Shown piece after piece: positions 33,160 through 43,290 of a stretch of DNA of 64,000 bases. Numbering within the stretch: the first letter of the stretch is position 1; each line of letters opens with the position of its first letter. Below the pieces are notes generated by a model that saw only the letters and a list, made by a program, of their open reading frames with translations, was not told the origin of the DNA and made no database searches. Location of the stretch: NCBI GenBank assembly GCA_963971575.1, contig OZ020616.1, forward strand, positions 17,433,535-17,497,534, written 5' to 3'. This stretch comes from Liopterus haemorrhoidalis. Its lineage: Eukaryota > Arthropoda > Insecta > Coleoptera > Dytiscidae. The position numbers and the translations under genes were made by a program.

Positions 33160-33800
33160 AATATTAAAGATGGGGTCGGGAAGCAAGCTCGGGATGCTCC
33201 GAGTCGCTCTCTTTAATTTCAGAGCGTTCGAGAAAAGGCCTAAACGCGTTTCCTCGACAGGTCTGGAGTTAAACAGAGTGACTCTGAATACTTCGAGATT
33301 GCTTCCCGAACCCACTCTAATAAGATTTAAAAAAGAGCCAGAACACCTACATTGAAATAAATTCCTAACAAAACAAAAAAAAAAAAAAATAATTTTTATA
33401 TGTAAAAATATATTTTCTAAAAGTGAGTAATAAATTTGATATAAAATTTTGAATTTAATTTTTTTTTTAACATGTAAAAATATATTTTCTAAAGGTGAGT
33501 GATAAAATTTTGAATTTCCAAAATGATTTTTAGTAGTGCTGTTAGAAATCGACCATGCCGGAACCGCTTCCAAAAAAGAACTAGGTTTCGGGAATCGGGT
33601 TACCCGAAAATTACGAACCCAGTTTTACCCGAAAACCGCAGGTTCGTTACGCTCGATTTCCAGGAGCAATCCCCTATACCAGCTGCGGACAAGGGCGTAT
33701 TCTACGTCAAAAAAGGCGTATTCGCAGATTTAGTAAATAAAAATATCTGTATCCGCACAACAGGATTTACTGTCAGTTTGGAAATACTAAAATTTTTAGC
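33160..33800. repeat. Repeat-rich segment, partly duplicated
   Basis: GGGTCGGGAAGCAAGCTCGG at 33174 and GATTGCTTCCCGAACCCA at 33297 are roughly complementary, suggesting an inverted element. An 80-bp stretch with ATATATTTTCTAAAGGTGAG is repeated in tandem (33390-33500). The segment 33440-33590 recurs at 35240-35357 and ends in GAAATCGACCATGCCGGAAC. Overlapping frames on both strands show no domain. Confidence 0.45.
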
Positions 33801-34029
33801 CGTATTGTAAATTTAAAAAAATAAATTCTTAATAATAAAACTTAATTCTTAAAATCAACCTTTTATTAAAAGATGAAAGTTGTAAGACGATTTAACAATT
33901 TTAAGATCTTTTAATTTTTTTAAATTTGAATATATTTAGATGTTAAATGATAATTTATCCGCATCCGCAGCAAAATGGCGTATATCCGTATATGTGCAGG
34001 GCTCTACTGATGAGCTCTGTACCTAGTGA
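33801..34029. other. AT-rich spacer
   Basis: Nothing recognised. Confidence 0.4.
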
Positions 34030-34037
34030 CGTAGACG

Positions 34038-34877
34038 TAGGTTGACCATAATTTATTAGGGCAAAAACGGGACTTTTTTTGTTTGGGAGTAATGTATTCT
34101 ATAGTACGTTCAAAAGTGAGCTTGCAGTATAGCTCTTATGGTAAAGGGGAGCGGTGTTGCCAAATGTTGTAAAAGTGTCAAATGTTTCTATTATAATAAT
34201 ATGAAAAACTCGTATGATTTACAAAAATCAACTCTTATAAAACTCAAAATAACACTCAACAAAAACAAATGGTCATTTGTAGAATACTGCGTCTTCACAG
34301 ATCAGCGCGTTTTAGAGCTGGCAACGTCGACAAGCAAGAAAAGGATAGCGTCATTGTGTAAACCCATTAGAGAGTATGAAAAAACTACTCCATATGCCCT
34401 GTACTGCAAACTCACCTTTGAACGCACTATAAAAGAATATTGTTCAAACAATATTTCCTTTAGAAATACATTATGTATATATAAATATATATTAATACAA
34501 ATTTCATATTATTAATACAAATTATATTAAACAAAATTATTATTATTACAAAAAAGATTAGTTGGAAGTAGAGGGAGATTCTTCATTCTTGTTCCATGAA
34601 TATTTTCCTGATGGGCGATTGTTCAACAATGTACAACGTAAAAATGTACATTGTTGAGGAGTCCTATGTATTATGAATCATAATACCTAAAACCTGTCGT
34701 TTGATCATTTTCTTTAATCGTAATAGGTAATAAAATAATAACCATTGTGTGGGTTTATTAATGCTTTCGTTTTTCAAAATCCGGGACAAACCTAGAATAT
34801 TTGCGAAAAAACGGGACGATCAATACATACGAAAAAAAAGGACTCCCCCGGTGAAAACGGGACTTGTGGTCAGACTA
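34038..34877. mobile_element. hAT-like element with nested MITE
   Basis: The left end TAGGTTGACCATAATTTATT leads to AAAAACGGGAC, and the right end GGGACTTGTGGTCAGACTA is its approximate complement. The flanks cgtagacg and aatagacg match at 6 of 8. First and last bases look mutated from CAG and CTG. A MITE (34104-34430) lies inside. There is no transposase. Confidence 0.6.
34104..34430. mobile_element. MITE with ~30-bp TIRs and TA flanks
   Basis: The left arm TAGTACGTTCAAAAGTGAGC and the right arm, complement TAGTGCGTTCAAAGGTGAGT, agree at about 25 of 30 positions and are flanked by TA. Inside, GGAGCGGTGTTGCCAAATG is shared with the partial copy at 47150-47255. A 125-codon frame (34138-34515) runs out of the element and has no domain. 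Confidence 0.6.
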
Positions 34878-35239
34878 AATAGACGGAAACGTTCTCTAAT
34901 TAGGCTCGTTACCCGTTTTGCGACGATTTACTTTTCTACATTTCGTTCATACGGCAGTTGTGAACCGTAAAATGATGTTTTAATTTATTTAAACACAATA
35001 AGGTAGCTCTAGCTCCTCTGTGCTTAAATGTTTAAACTAACTTCGTATGACATATGACGCCAAACGAATCTAAAAATATATTATAAACATACAACTCTAA
35101 CAAGGGGTAAAATTAATTTGACAGTTGGCGATGACCTAGTAATCTCAATATTTTTGGGCGAGCCTGTATAGTGGGTTATGGGGCGTGCTATACTTTGAAA
35201 GAGTCTAATTTTAGCGTTTTATTCAATTAACAATACTCA
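34878..35239. other. AT-rich stretch, nothing recognised
   Basis: No paired repeats or coding signal were found. Confidence 0.4.
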
Positions 35240-35357
35240 AATTGGTTCAATTTTTTTTTTATATGTTAAAATATATTTTCTAAAGGTGAGTAATAAAATT
35301 TTGAATTTCCAAAATGATCTTTAGTAGTGCTGTCTGAAATCGACCATGCCGGAACCG
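35240..35357 (+). repeat. Duplicate of 33440-33590
   Basis: ATATATTTTCTAAAGGTGAG, TTTTGAATTTCCAAAATGAT and CGACCATGCCGGAACCG are collinear with the earlier copy. A related end occurs at 56362. Confidence 0.65.
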
Positions 35358-35488
35358 TGAGTTTTTGGCACCCTGCGCAAAGTACAAAATTTACTCTCCC
35401 TAATCTCCCTCACCCAGCCAAGTAGGGAATTAACGGAAAGTATTTTCAGTAGGCGTGCCATAATTTCCATTAACCAATTACCGGACGA

Positions 35489-35587
35489 TTGTTGAGCAGG
35501 GTGATATTTAATTCCAAACAGTTGTTGAGCAGGGTGATATTTAATTCCAAACAGTTGTTGAGCAGAAGGTGATAGTCAATCTCCCAG
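35489..35587 (+). repeat. 33-bp tandem repeat, three units
   Basis: Units of 33 bp starting TTGTTGAGCAGGGTGATATT at 35489 and 35522, with a diverged third at 35555. Confidence 0.85.
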
Positions 35588-35596
35588 ACATATGGC

Positions 35597-35743
35597 CAGA
35601 GGCGAAATAAGCGGTGGGCGGCCGCCCGGGTCCACGAAGCCGGGGAGCCTGTCGAAGCATATATACAAATATTTCCATTCTATTTAAAATAATAGAGGGC
35701 CCATTTTAATTTTAGGGCTCCCAAGCAACGTAATTCACCACTG
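35597..35743. mobile_element. hAT-like MITE with perfect target duplication
   Basis: It starts CAGAGGCGAAATAAGCGGTG and ends ACGTAATTCACCACTG. The flanks 35589-35596 and 35744-35751 are both catatggc. The interior has GGCCGCCCGGGTCC and GGGCCC, usual for the class. At 147 bp it is a minimal element. Confidence 0.85.
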
Positions 35744-35997
35744 CATATGGCAAACCTAATTTAAAGGAAATTTTTTATCAGGTACCAATCGCCCTCCAAA
35801 ATTGCGCGTCCTGTACCTACTGCCGAACCCTAGTTATGCCCTGGTCTCAATTATAGATAATTGATATTTTTATTAAATTACCGAGCCGTCTTGTTTTCTA
35901 CACTTCCAATATCTAACAATATAACAAACATTTAACGTAAAATAACAACAAAAATATATAGTTTCATATATAAAACTTATTTTAAAGCACACTAACC

Positions 35998-36309
35998 TAG
36001 GCTGACCAGATTTCTTTTACAGACAAAGAGTATACTAAAAAAAGGTCTTCACTTCAAAAATACAAGTAATGAGCAAAAAAATGTCCTCATTCCCAAAATA
36101 GAATGATTAACAAAAACAAAAAATGTCTTCACTCCCAAAATAGAATGATGAGCAAAAAAAAGGTCCTCAATCCAAAAATAGAAGTAATTAGCAAAAAAAG
36201 GTCCTCAATCTCTCAAACGCAAGTGACGAGCAAAAAAGAGTATATTCAGGGTTTTTTATAAAGAGTATGAGTATAGAGACTTAAAAAAAGAGTACGTCTG
36301 GTCAAGTAT
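35998..36309. mobile_element. hAT-like MITE filled by the GGTCCTC module
   Basis: The ends TAGGCTGACCAGATTTC and GTACGTCTGGTCAAGTA resemble those of 34038-34877. Between them, 36045-36245 holds about five diverged units of the 40-bp module (AGCAAAAAAAGGTCCTCAAT). The outer 8-mers do not match. Confidence 0.55.
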
Positions 36310-36504
36310 AAATGTCACAAGAACAATATCACTTTTCAATGAAAGCACGTTCCTACGTCTCCTCTCAAGAGCGAGACAACACTGTTAAAAGACCACTATC
36401 GATAAGTTACAAAATACCAACACGAGACGTTAAATACCGGAACTTTCAACAGGATACTGTAAAACAGATTGTCGAAAAACTTACAGAATACACCCCTTAT
36501 TTAG

Positions 36505-36875
36505 AGTACGTTCATCTTAACTTCATCACAGGGTATCATAAATTACGTCACCAATTTTGCGCGAGAAAACAACTGATCATATTGACGTACATTAAGGGTT
36601 TAAACAATTGTTGTGGAAACCAAACACACAAAATCATGTATTTCAAATACATTTTTACTCATTTTAGTACACGGTATACCTTGAAACGTACGAGAAATAA
36701 ATAATAATAACGGAAATAAACAGACAACAGCGCACAATGCGCGTAGTTAAACACAAATCAAAGTACGTGACGCCACTGAAATGTGTTAAGCTAGTTGTTG
36801 GTAATGTAATGCACGAAATTTGGTTTCTGCGCAAGTGATTGGTAATATTCGCCTGTGATGAAGTTAACTTGAACG
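36505..36875. mobile_element. Inverted-repeat element, unclassified
   Basis: TACGTTCATCTTAACTTCAT near 36508 and the complement of ATGAAGTTAACTTGAACGTA near 36857 form arms of about 30 bp, continued by CATCACAGG. The mirrored frames give near-identical peptides (EYVHLNFITG and DYVQVNFITG), which is explained by the arms. Confidence 0.5.
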
Positions 36876-36974
36876 TAATCTAGCTCACTTCCCTCCATAA
36901 ACGCGCGCTTTGCAGTCGCTTCGAATGCTAGCCAACCAATAGTCATTCTAATTTTTTTAAAACTAAGTAATTGA

Positions 36975-37110
36975 AAATAAAAATCACCTTTTTTACTAAT
37001 AAAAATTAAATTAATAAATAAGCACACCCTTCTCCGTAAAGGAACAATAATAAATTTGTATTATTATACGGATATTTTTTTTTTTGAAATGGACCCCCAC
37101 CCATACCAAT
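36975..37110 (+). repeat. Repeat shared with 55770-55870
   Basis: CTCCGTAAAGGAACAATAAT, ACGGATATT and GTGCGCGGC recur in the same order near 55800. It is non-coding. Confidence 0.45.
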
Positions 37111-37421
37111 TTTTTTGTGTGCGCGGCTTATAGCAATAAAAATATTTCAGTAAGATCTACAAAACACTTTTTTTAATATCTATTACTAACCTTCTTGCTC
37201 TAAAATTTTACGAAATTGAACGTTTCGAAAAGTGTAGCCCTAATAAATTAAATTTGAGGCCCCTGAATTAGACGGTTCAACCTTGGTCTTCCTCGGCCTC
37301 GCTCTCCTGTTCTTATTATATCAGGTACGAGAGAGATGTTCAGTTCTCTTTTATATCTTCATTGCGAATATGGGCAAGTCTGCTGTTTCCTTTCACATCC
37401 ACTGCCTGAATTCAGGGGTAC

Positions 37422-37998
37422 GTTCCAAAACATAAGTCTTGGAGTTCGAGTTTACTCAAAGATAACGGGGTCATGTGATTAGGTTTTGGAACGGCGATGT
37501 TAAGCTTAGGAGTGCTTATATGAAAATTCCCGCTAAAATATTGTCAACACGACATATTATTTTAAATAATTATTAATATCTTTAAATAGTGATGGATAAA
37601 AAGAAGAGGGAAGTATGTGTTATTGCTGCTGATTTGAATCAACAACTGTTCAACAACGTATATCTATTAACGGTAATTTTAATAAATATTTACAAATTAT
37701 TGTATACTAAATACCTATTTAAAATTAAGTAAAAGATTTAATTTTTATTTCAGAATGATGAAACATCTGATGATTCAGACATTGAAGATGTCGAAACCTC
37801 ATTATTAATTTCGATATGTCAAAACTTGCATTACCTGCGTACGCATTCTGTGCATGGGAGTAATTATTACCCACCTTGCAAGCAGAGTTAAAAGAGTAAA
37901 CTCTAGGGTTAACTCAAACCGGAAACTCGAATGTTTTGGAACGATCTTACTAAACTTAGATTTAAGTTTAGAGTAAACTCCATAGGTTTTGGAACGTA
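37422..37998 (+). mobile_element. Small PIF/Harbinger-like element
   Basis: The left end GGGGTACGTTCCAAAACATA and the right end GGTTTTGGAACGTACCC are inverted repeats. A second layer, GGAGTTCGAGTTTACTC and the complement of GAGTAAACTCCATAGG, extends them. The GGGTACGTTCCAAA start is typical of Harbinger elements. It contains one short spliced frame and no transposase. Confidence 0.6.
37592..37891 (+). pseudogene. Harbinger-borne spliced mini-gene (72 codons)
   Basis: Exon 1 (37592-37672) reads MDKKKREVCVIAADLNQQ and continues to VYLLT. An 81-bp GT-AG intron (37673-37753, acceptor TTTTATTTCAG) follows. Exon 2 (37754-37891) stays in frame, reads NDETSDDSDIEDVETSLL and later LHYLRTHSVHG, and stops at TAA. 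The in-frame splice suggests a real ancestral gene, likely the N-terminus of a Harbinger transposase given the flanking TIRs; the catalytic part is absent. The assignment rests on context, not on a recognised domain. Confidence 0.45.
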
Positions 37999-38249
37999 CC
38001 CTTGCTTTTATTCGGTTTAGTAGCAAAGATTTGCTACGTAGGCGCATAGGAAATGTCATTGATCTATAAAACTTCAGGCTGGTTTCTGATCGTATTTTGT
38101 ACCTTAGGTTTTTGTATATGGTTCCACATATTAGATGGAAGTCGTGTTTCTTGTTTTTTATAGCCATATTTATATACTCTTAAGTTATATCTAGGGTAGG
38201 GACACAAATATTTTACACTTTCTTAACATATTACTTTAAATTAGCTTAA

Positions 38250-39205
38250 ATTACTTTAAACGGGGCACCCCGAAAATCTCCTTTATTTGTAAAGGTACAA
38301 AAAATCTTCAGAACAAAAGTTAAACTAGACAAAAAGGCCCATCTAAAGATTACTATAAGAATTCTGAGGCGCTTCCGGTTTCACCGGAAATGATGTCAAC
38401 TTTTGATCTAGCATAGGGAATCGATAATTTTATATTTTTTTCCTAAAAGTACATTAAATTAGCTTTACAATGACACCAAAAAATCATATTTTTATCTTAA
38501 CCATTTCAAAATGGCGACCATTTATTTACAAAATAATAATTAACATAAGTTTTACATTCAAAATGGCGGCCATTTATTTACAAAATAATAATCAACATAA
38601 ATTTTACAAAGTTGAACGTAGCAATCTTTTTAAACAATAAAAAAGAAACAAAATATCTCTAAAATAAACTATTTGACTATTTAGAAAAAAAAAACTATTA
38701 CTTTTTACTTTACTTTACTTTACTTTACTACTTAATTATTTTACAAAAAAAAAACAAAATACAAATATTCGATCAAACCACCATTATTGTCTACACATTT
38801 TCTCATTCTTAATAACTAGTTATAACAGTTTATTTTAGAGATATTTTGTTTCTTTTTTATTGTTTTCAAAGCTTGCTACGTTCAACTTTGTAAAACTTAT
38901 GTTGATTATTATTTTGTTAATAAATGGCCGCCATTTTGAAATGGTGAACATAAAAATATGACTTTTTGGTGTCATTGTAAAGCTAATTTAATGTACTTTT
39001 AGGAAAAAATATAAAATTATCGATTCCCTATGTTAGATCAAAAGTTGACATCATTTCCGGTGAAACCGGAAGTGCTTCAGAATTCTTATAGTAACCTTTA
39101 GATGTGTTTTTTTTGTCTGGTTTAACTTTTGTTCTGAAGATTTTTTGTATCTTTACAAATAAAATGAGATTTTCGGGGTGCCCCGTTTCAAACAAACACT
39201 CTGTA
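38250..39205. mobile_element. Long foldback element, arms near 400 bp
   Basis: The left arm (about 38258-38680, starting CGGGGCACCCCGAAAATCTC) and the right arm (about 38825-39188, ending GATTTTCGGGGTGCCCCG) are reverse complements with few differences. Landmarks in both: CCGGTTTCACCGGAAATGAT, TTAAATTAGCTTTACAATGA and AAAATGGCGGCCATTTATTT or complements. The left arm has the AAAATGGCG block twice. The loop holds a CTTTA microsatellite. The right flank has ACACTCTGTATA. It is non-coding. Confidence 0.85.
38705..38731 (+). repeat. CTTTA microsatellite
   Basis: About five TTTAC units in the loop of the foldback element. Confidence 0.8.
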
Positions 39206-39505
39206 TATCCTTCATAAAATCTATTTCGGGCCCAAAATGGGATTGAAAGTTGATATTATGGTGCATAGGGTGGGTCGAGAAATAAAAGAAATTCGTAAAA
39301 AAATATTCATTTTTATTCATCATAATTAATAATTATGCCTTATTAATGCAAAGAATTAATTAACATACCATGAATCGTATTTATTTTCCCCTGAGTACAT
39401 TCGGGAGTGATCTTTTCGGCAGGTAAAGCTTGCCCGAGTTATCTCGGGTGTGGGAATTTTCGCACATAAGCCGCCCGAGTTTGCTCGGGCGTAGTCCTTA
39501 AGCGG
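39206..39505 (+). mobile_element. piggyBac-like element, right part
   Basis: Collinear with 32020-32616: ATATCCTTCATAAAA, TGATATTATGGTGCATAGG, ACCATGAATCGTATTTATTT, and the palindrome GCCGCCCGAGTTTGCTCGGG. It ends CTTAAGCGG next to TTAA (39506-39509). It lacks the nested hAT of the other copy. The left part is replaced by the foldback element. Confidence 0.65.
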
Positions 39506-39766
39506 TTAAGCGGCAAATTTGTTTAATTAAATATTATGTATATAATCTCTTCCTTAAAATGATTGTGATGCAATCACTCAAATAAATGTTTTGAAAAGTG
39601 TCTACAAATCTAAATTAAATACAGGGATAAAATTTTAATGAGATGGATTATTAAATTTCGTATCAATATTTTACACATTATCGATTGAAAAATTAATTTA
39701 AAAGATTTTGATGCAGTAAAACACTACGCCTGTGAAGAATATTAAATCTAGTTCAATCTAAAAGCG

Positions 39767-40244
39767 TTAGGCGTTTACGTTTATTCAATCCACAAAACTG
39801 CTCAGATTGATCTGGTGACGTCACAAGATTAGTCGGATTGCTCGGATTTTGTTAACATTTTCGTAAGTAATATTTGTCTGAAGTAGTGACGCCTGGTGAA
39901 GGTGGCGCTAACTACAACTGTCAAATTTCTGTTGTTGATTACAACTGCTACCGCATTTTGTTTTATAAATATGAGTTTATTACTAATAATAGAATTCTAT
40001 CACAAATGGCACTTATCTCGTATATTTGGTTATTTGTTAAGTTATGTTTTCAACACATTCCAATTAGTTGTAAAATTCAATTTACCCGCGCTAACCCCCA
40101 CCACCAGCAATCTCGGATTGCTCCGGCGGGTCAATCGGATTAACTAAATATAAGCTAATGTGTACGCTCCGACTGACTTTACGAACGGATCGAGAATATT
40201 CGGATCGCTCGGAGTAATATAACTGACTAAACGTAAACGCCTAA
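39767..40244. mobile_element. MITE with TTAGGCGTTTACGTTTA termini
   Basis: TTAGGCGTTTACGTTTA at 39767 and its exact complement ending at 40244. The interior is rich in TCGGATT/CCGA motifs. The right third is shared with 11765-11938. Two overlapping frames (39874-40147) have no domain. Ends of the TTAGGC type are compatible with Harbinger, but this is not proved. Confidence 0.65.
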
Positions 40245-40269
40245 TGTACAGTAGTACAGGTGATCTAAA

Positions 40270-40633
40270 GGGCGTATCACACTAGAACGCTATCCAAGTT
40301 TTATTTTGTAAGTCTTTTTCGAGTATTCAAGTCTTCTCGTCTTCAGCTATCACACGCGAAACAGGGAAAAGTGACTTACTTCTGCGTACATAACGTTAAC
40401 AATAGACCCATCTCACTTGATCTGACTGAGAGGTCGAGACCGCACACGCGCATTTGAAGACTTGGATTGCGTCTGTCTTCTAAAGACGGGGGAAATATAT
40501 CTCGATGTATTTGCTCAGACTTAAAGACCTAGGTTTTTTGTCATGCTATCACACACACAAGACTTCGATTCGAATGCCAAGACTTTAGTTTTCCAAGTTT
40601 AGACTTGAATAATAACTCTAGTGTGATATGGCC
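40270..40633. mobile_element. MITE with GGGCGTATCACACTAG termini
   Basis: The left end GGGCGTATCACACTAGA and the right end CTAGTGTGATATGGCC are inverted repeats. AAGTCTT-type motifs recur in the interior (CAAGTCTTCTCGTC and ACAAGACTTCGATTC). It is non-coding. Confidence 0.65.
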
Positions 40634-40914
40634 TTAATTTGAGTGACCGTGCCGTCTTTTTCTGATTTTTTGTTTGCCACATAATTGTAATAGTGAACTA
40701 CAACTGACAGATCGTATTGGCGTATAGTGAATTTATGAAAGAAACGTATGTATTTGGTGTTATTGAATCAGTTTATTTAAAAAATTAAAATAAAAAAATC
40801 ATTAATAATTAATTCAAAATATGTATCAAATCCAAAATTGATCTATCAAAATACAAATGTATCAAAAAGAAAACACACAACGTATGAGATTTAATGTCTG
40901 TAACCTCTTAGGTA

Positions 40915-41520
40915 TACTAGCGCCAGCGAATCAACGCAGTCATGGTTGGTTTATATAAGGAACAAGAATAAGGAATAGGAAATAAGAATAGTACACAAGA
41001 ATAAAAAATATTAAACCGTTTATATAGGACATAACATTTCGTCGCTGCGCCTGCGTACTTGCGTTGGCCTGTGTTTAACGTTTGTCACTTGACAGGTTCT
41101 GATTCATATAACCTTAAAAAAAATTTATTGTTGGTTTTAAAAAAAACATTTTATTGTTGTTTACAACCCTCTGATCACAACTGGAAAACATCTGTTGAAC
41201 CAACTTTATTAGGGCAGACATTTTGATTGCTGTGCGCAGGCTTATCGTATCTTATTCTTGGAATAAGAATAAAATGTTGAATGTTACCAACTATTCTTAT
41301 GTTTAAGTTAAATTTCATTCCTACATAAACCGATATACGGCGCAGCCATGTCTTAACATCTTGTGTACTATTCTTATTTCCTATTCCTTATTCTTGTTCC
41401 GTATATGTATAAACCAACCATTACACGTCACACGACGTAACAAACGACTGTATTGTCTGGAACAATGCAATTGTTTGTTACGTCGTGTGACGTAACTGCG
41501 TTGATTCGCCGACGCTAGTA
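40915..41520. mobile_element. Palindromic MITE split by another element
   Basis: The left end TACTAGCGCCAGCGAATCAA and right end TTGATTCGCCGACGCTAGTA match the uninterrupted 120-bp palindrome at 61050-61172. Here the left arm stops at CAACGCAG and resumes after 41423 with CACGTCACACGACG. TA or TATA flanks both ends. Confidence 0.8.
40943..41420. mobile_element. Harbinger-type MITE nested in the palindromic MITE
   Basis: Inverted repeats of about 60 bp starting TGGTTGGTTTATATAAGGAA and ending TATAAACCAACCA. It is flanked by tca (left) and tta (right). Comparison with 61050-61172 shows the original site was TTA, so this is a 3-bp duplication of the PIF/Harbinger kind with one later change. It is non-coding. 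Confidence 0.75.
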
Positions 41521-41664
41521 TAATATAATTATTTGCATTTGCCGATAAGTTAATATTAATTTTATTTCGTGGAAGATAATTTTGATCATAATACGAACGT
41601 CAAGTCACGTGATGGTCAGTCATTTTGAATCACTATATAAAAGCGAGAACGACTGTAGTGCAGT

Positions 41665-42337
41665 CAGTGTTGCCAACTCGTGGGAAATTTCCCATAACGA
41701 GGGAAAAATAGGCACTATTTCTTGTGTTGTGGGAAAAAAAGGGGAAAGAAAGTAACAAATCTAAAAATTGTGGGAAATTTCAGAATTTTCTCTGATATTA
41801 ATAAAAATAACGACAACAGGAAATACAGTAAAAAAAAAAAATACATGAAATTTCTATGTCTTATAACTTTTGAACTTGTAATAGAGTCCTGTGTAGGTGT
41901 TTTCTTATGGCAACACTGTTTATGCAATATTTTGGGAGTTCTCAATCGGGAGTTGTAATATTTTCATTGATAAATGACGTCAAAATAAAGAAAAGAAACA
42001 TGATGGGCGACGAAGTTCTCAGTGCAATTTTAATTTTTAGGTCGAGTTTCCAGTCTAAAGATATTAACTGCAAAATTTCGTGTGAAACACCGACACCTAT
42101 ACCTTCACAAGACACACACTTTATACCAGTAAAGAATGTTTAGAATTTTTTTTCGTTACCGTAATTTTATTTTTGCCTTTACACTTTCAAAATAGTTGTG
42201 ACAACTTTTATTTGCTATTCGCTTTTTTACGCTATACTTAAAATTGCATAATTTTACATTGTGGGAATTTTTGTCCGTTTGTGGGAAATTTTGTAGTTTG
42301 CTGTGGGAATTTTCTTCACAAAGAGTTGGCAACACTG
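41665..42337. mobile_element. hAT-like element, 673 bp
   Basis: It starts CAGTGTTGCCAACTCGTGGG and ends AAGAGTTGGCAACACTG. The flanks agtgcagt and attgcagt match at 7 of 8. The motif GTGGGAAATTT is repeated near both ends. Frames inside (41722-41958 and 41907-42143) have no transposase motif. Confidence 0.8.
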
Positions 42338-42799
42338 ATTGCAGTTAGTCAGTGGTGGTTACCTGTGTAAAAGGTATCACTTACAACTCAGTCCCGTCAA
42401 ATGTTTTTCAAATAGTTTCCTAGTTGTTTATACTCGGAAAGCGGAGGCTTCGCTACCGAAGCAATTTTGCCTGCAAGAATATCCCCAAAAACAATGGGTT
42501 CAGAACGCACGTTAAAACAGTAGGTTTCCTGATTTGTAATACATGCAACACGCATTACTCAGGTGTATGTTGGGAAATCACCACGTATTGTACTGAGTAG
42601 AAGGACTAACAAACAATAGTATAAAAGCACAGGATAATTTTTAGTTATTTATGCAAGTAAGTAAATGAAGGTTAAATTTACAAAACGAGGTAACCAAGTT
42701 CTATAAATCACATGAGTAGAATATTTAGATAAATCTTCAAAAATACATCAAATTATGTTCTATACAAATTTTTGTCCAAGGATTGGTTTACTAGTTACG
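42338..42799. other. AT-rich stretch, nothing recognised
   Basis: A small hairpin-like string, GGAGGCTTCGCTACCGAAGC near 42443, is the only local structure. Confidence 0.4.
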
Positions 42800-43290
42800 A
42801 ATTAATTATCATAACCATGGAAACGTTACATATAAGTATGAAAAAATTGAGACTTTTTGAATTGAGAAATTTTAAATAATTTTACAAAAAAAATTCAAAA
42901 TTTTTCGTTTTATCAAAAAACGTCTCAAATAAAAGTTATTAGTAATTTCATTTATTGTAACTTTTGTTCAATAAATTTTTTCGAAATATTTTTCTGATGC
43001 TAAATATTCGCAAAAATCTTAAAATCGACACGAGTAAACTCCCATTTCTAGTCGACCGATCCTCATAAAAAACAATAGGGTTCTTCCCATTTAATAGGAG
43101 AATTTTTTAGTACCAGAACGAATTCTCTAAGTTGAACCGTTCTTGAGTTATCGTGTATACACACACACATACGGACGGCACTTCGAAAATAGGTTTTTTT
43201 GGATTCCCTGGACCATGAAACGTGGTCATCAGTCAAAATCTCGACATCGAACATTTTCGCGATTACAATACTTGCCCCTTATATATTATG
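42800..43290 (-). repeat. Dispersed repeat family R2, inverted copy
   Basis: GAAACGTTACATATAAGTAT, GTTTTATCAAAAAACGTCTC, CGAGTAAACTCCCATTTCTA and CATTTTCGCGATTACAATAC are the reverse complement of blocks at 23770-24290. A 63-codon minus frame in it (MFDVEILTDDHVSW) is part of the repeat. Confidence 0.65.

Noticed and set aside
34138..34515. A 125-codon plus frame
   Set aside because: It begins in one arm of a MITE and runs out past the other; no domain and no splice context.
36312..37027. Opposed frames of 130 and 78 codons with similar YVxxNFITG peptides
   Set aside because: The similarity comes from inverted repeat arms of an element, not from two related genes.
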